Part shown: piece by piece, positions 61,871-64,000 of the stretch
Numbering within the stretch: the first letter of the stretch is position 1
Layout of the letters: the number at the start of each line of letters is the position of its first letter
Translations under genes and position numbers: made by a program
The notes under the pieces: model-generated
The model's input: the letters and a program-made list of their open reading frames with translations, nothing else
Told to the model about the DNA's origin: nothing
The model's database searches: none
Source: Alligator mississippiensis
Taxonomy: Eukaryota; Chordata; Crocodylia; Alligatoridae
Length of the DNA: 64,000 nucleotides
Assembly: GCF_030867095.1 (NCBI RefSeq)
Contig: NC_081835.1
Coordinates: 38,547,892-38,611,891 of the forward strand
Reading direction: 5' to 3'

Positions 61871-63187
61871 TTTTATACTGTCCAGCTGGGCCCAGCATAA
61901 GCATTTTCTGACTGTGGTTTGTTGTTACCTTCATGTAAAGACTGTAGTTACTGATTTGGTATAACACTTTTTCAGCTTCTCCTGAATTTGTTACAAAACA
62001 GTGCAAGTGTTTACTAGGTAGCATTTGGAAGTTGAGTCAGGATGTGCACATTGCCTTGTTTTGCATCTATGATCAGTTATTGTCAGGGGTGACTAGGTAT
62101 GTGTGAGGCCCATACTTTGACTTTCACATTCCATTCATGGATTACAGGAGTCATTTCTGCCAAAATAATAATAAAGAAATAACACACTGGCTTTGGGTTT
62201 ACTTTCCTCTTCTCTTAAACTGAAGGCAGTATCTTTTCTGATCTGGACTTTGGGTGTCTCATGTGGTCTGCTGACTGTTACTTTGTGTATAGGTACATTT
62301 TGATTGTCTCTTATATTTGCAGACAATGTACTGGACTCACATAAAGCCTCCACAGCCAGTTAAGCATGAAATAGATACAGATACAGATATTTGCCCTGCT
62401 GCCTGGATGCTTTCTTGCCCAGATAGTTAAGTAGGTTGGCTCAGCATCAAAAAGAACCCATCACGAGTTTTTGAAAGCCCTTACAGATTGTGTTTGATAG
62501 CTTCTGTCTCATCTGTTTCAGTATGGGTAAATTGAGTGAGCCTATATATACAAAGCTAGTTTGATAGCTTTGGTTTCAGCCTGGTTTGTATAGGCTGAAG
62601 TAGTTGGGTCTTTTCTGGAAAACTTTTTTTTTTCCCAGTTCACAGCAAAATAGGGATTAACTCTGCCAAACAGTGCCCAGTTCTTCCATCTCCTCCTTCC
62701 CAGTAAAGTTGATTCTTATCTTGAAGCATAGTCAAGCTAATGGAACGAGAGACTAAAAGGCCAGGTATAGTTCCAGCCTTCCTGTAGACTAATTTAACTT
62801 CATACAATTCATTTTGTTTGTCTACTGCAGTTTCTCTGTCAGTAAAATGTAGATGATAATACTGTCCCACTTAAAGCATACTGAGATTTATGGATGAACA
62901 AGTCTTGTGTATGAAGTAACTTACCATTGTTTCCTCCTGCCCCTCTCCCTAAATTCTGCTTCTCTCCCTTTTATTTATAGGAAGCACCCATTAGAAGTTG
63001 AACCCTAACTAGATGCCTACTTGGGTGTAAGATTTGCTGGATCATTAAAATAGGATTCAGAGTTTTTTCTCAAGGAAGGAAAATACTGTAAATATTCTTT
63101 GTGTTCAGTAAAATAATTTTACATTTGTAGGTCTTCTGTATCTATGAGCTGATACCATGATATAACTGATATCTTTTCCCATTATAG
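61871..63187 (+). other. GLT8D1 intron 1, remaining part
   Basis: AT-rich, nothing recognised beyond ordinary intron sequence. A further untranslated exon could lie around 62980-63060, but nothing decides it. Confidence 0.35.
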
Positions 63188-63438
63188 GCTTTTAACGTGG
63201 TGATACTTAGCCACAAAGATACAAGGGGAAGATGACATTCAGAAAAGGTATGGGGGTTTTGTCAAAACCATTCTGTACTTTTTGATTTTCATGAGCTGTT
63301 ATATTCTCCTAACTAACTCTCTCTTTCTCTCTCTTCCAGTGAACATTTTCATCCTTGCATTGGCTGTTGTCATATTTTTATTAGTTCTGCATCACAATTT
63401 TCTAGGTCTCAGTGATTTCTTGAAACGGGAACTGTCAG
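63188..63438 (+). CDS. GLT8D1: GLT8D1, glycosyltransferase 8 domain-containing protein 1 (N-terminal part only)
   Basis: Two exons are visible. The first (63188-63247) follows CATTATAG, carries the ATG at 63232 and encodes MTFRK plus one base. The second (63340-63438) follows CTCTTCCAG and encodes VNIFILALAVVIFLLVLHH, a hydrophobic signal-anchor, then NFLGLSDFLKRELS and one base before GTATAG. This matches the vertebrate GLT8D1 start (MSFRKVNIIILVLAVALFLL). The catalytic GT8 domain lies beyond the window. Known family: type II membrane proteins of the GT8 fold; the human enzyme's acceptor is still unclear. Divergent from SPCS1, as in mammals. Confidence 0.95.
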
Positions 63439-64000
63439 GTATAGTAGTTTTTAGTCTTACACTGAACACATGAGGTTTTAGCTGGCCTTTTTGTTTTAAT
63501 TCTCTGCTGTATTAGATTTTTCACTTATTTCTCCAGAACCAAGAGGAGCTTGGTTCTCATGACTGAGTGTGTTGCAGATTGAGGATAATGAGGGTCACGA
63601 GTCCAAAAACAGAGTTGGAATCCAGTAACTTTTGCTGTAGCTACATTTAGTGAAGTAATGTAACTTTTTATGATTAAAAAATAATGCAGAGTCTATCAAG
63701 TCAGATATTCATAGATTTTTATGGCTAGAAGGCACTGTTAGGATCATCTGCAGAAGAGAGGTAATAAAATTAAAAGCAATGATTTCTATATTGAAGCTAA
63801 TAGTTTGAAAGAGATTCAGTTGATATGAAGACTCCCAGTGTGGGAGGATTTATGATATCCCTAGGCAGTGTATACAGCATTTTTGTATATGCCCAGTGTA
63901 GGCTACACGCTTATTGATTCAGTTTAGGTCATTTTGAAAGTTTTGGACTCATGAAAGACTTATACTGTAGTACCTGAGTCAAGAATATGGAAGCTGGTGT
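63439..64000 (+). other. GLT8D1 intron with a short CR1-like 3' end
   Basis: Bases about 63704-63750 (ATTCATAGATTTTTATGGCT, then AAGGCACTGTTAGGATCATC) resemble the inverted 3' terminus of a CR1 LINE. The remainder shows nothing recognisable up to the window end. Confidence 0.5.

Noticed and set aside
1-64000. CRISPR arrays, tRNA or rRNA genes, bacterial-type operons
   Set aside because: No regularly spaced short direct repeats with unique spacers, no cloverleaf-like B-box/A-box pair that I could support, and split genes with GT/AG introns throughout.

Overview
The window is nuclear DNA of a sauropsid, most likely a crocodilian (inference). Three host genes are recognised from their exons: NEK4 (plus strand, exon 2 to the stop codon), SPCS1 (minus strand, complete) and the start of GLT8D1 (plus strand). 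NEK4 and SPCS1 are tail to tail, and SPCS1 and GLT8D1 are head to head across a CpG-rich divergent promoter, as in the human 3p21.1 block. The repeats point to a reptile: CR1 LINEs throughout, a Penelope-like element, many hAT-type short elements and a Ty3/Gypsy fossil. I saw no Alu or L1.

Layout. 1-8.1 kb is repeat-rich and should be NEK4 intron 1, since exon 1 (start codon, glycine loop) is not in the window. It holds a CR1 copy split by a Penelope-like element with a 13-bp target duplication, a short inverted-repeat element and an LTR-like fossil. 8.1-47.1 kb holds fifteen NEK4 coding exons. Intron 6 (18.3 kb) contains a GC-rich block with a CCHC-knuckle fossil and an LTR. It also contains a 12-kb Ty3/Gypsy fossil with integrase upstream of reverse transcriptase, itself carrying CR1 copies and a solo LTR. 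47.1-52.7 kb is the NEK4/SPCS1 intergenic or 3' UTR region with a 1.5-kb fold-back element, CR1 pieces and hAT elements. 52.7-59.2 kb is SPCS1. 58.9-60.3 kb is the shared promoter region. 60-64 kb is the 5' end of GLT8D1, with a hAT element in its first intron.

The three genes belong to different processes: a NIMA-family kinase, an accessory subunit of the ER signal peptidase complex, and a Golgi-type glycosyltransferase-8 protein. Nothing here suggests an operon-like link beyond the shared SPCS1/GLT8D1 promoter. No prokaryotic system, CRISPR array, rRNA or tRNA was found. The noteworthy content is the nested repeats, including evidence that several short dispersed repeats are tails of a Penelope-like family.
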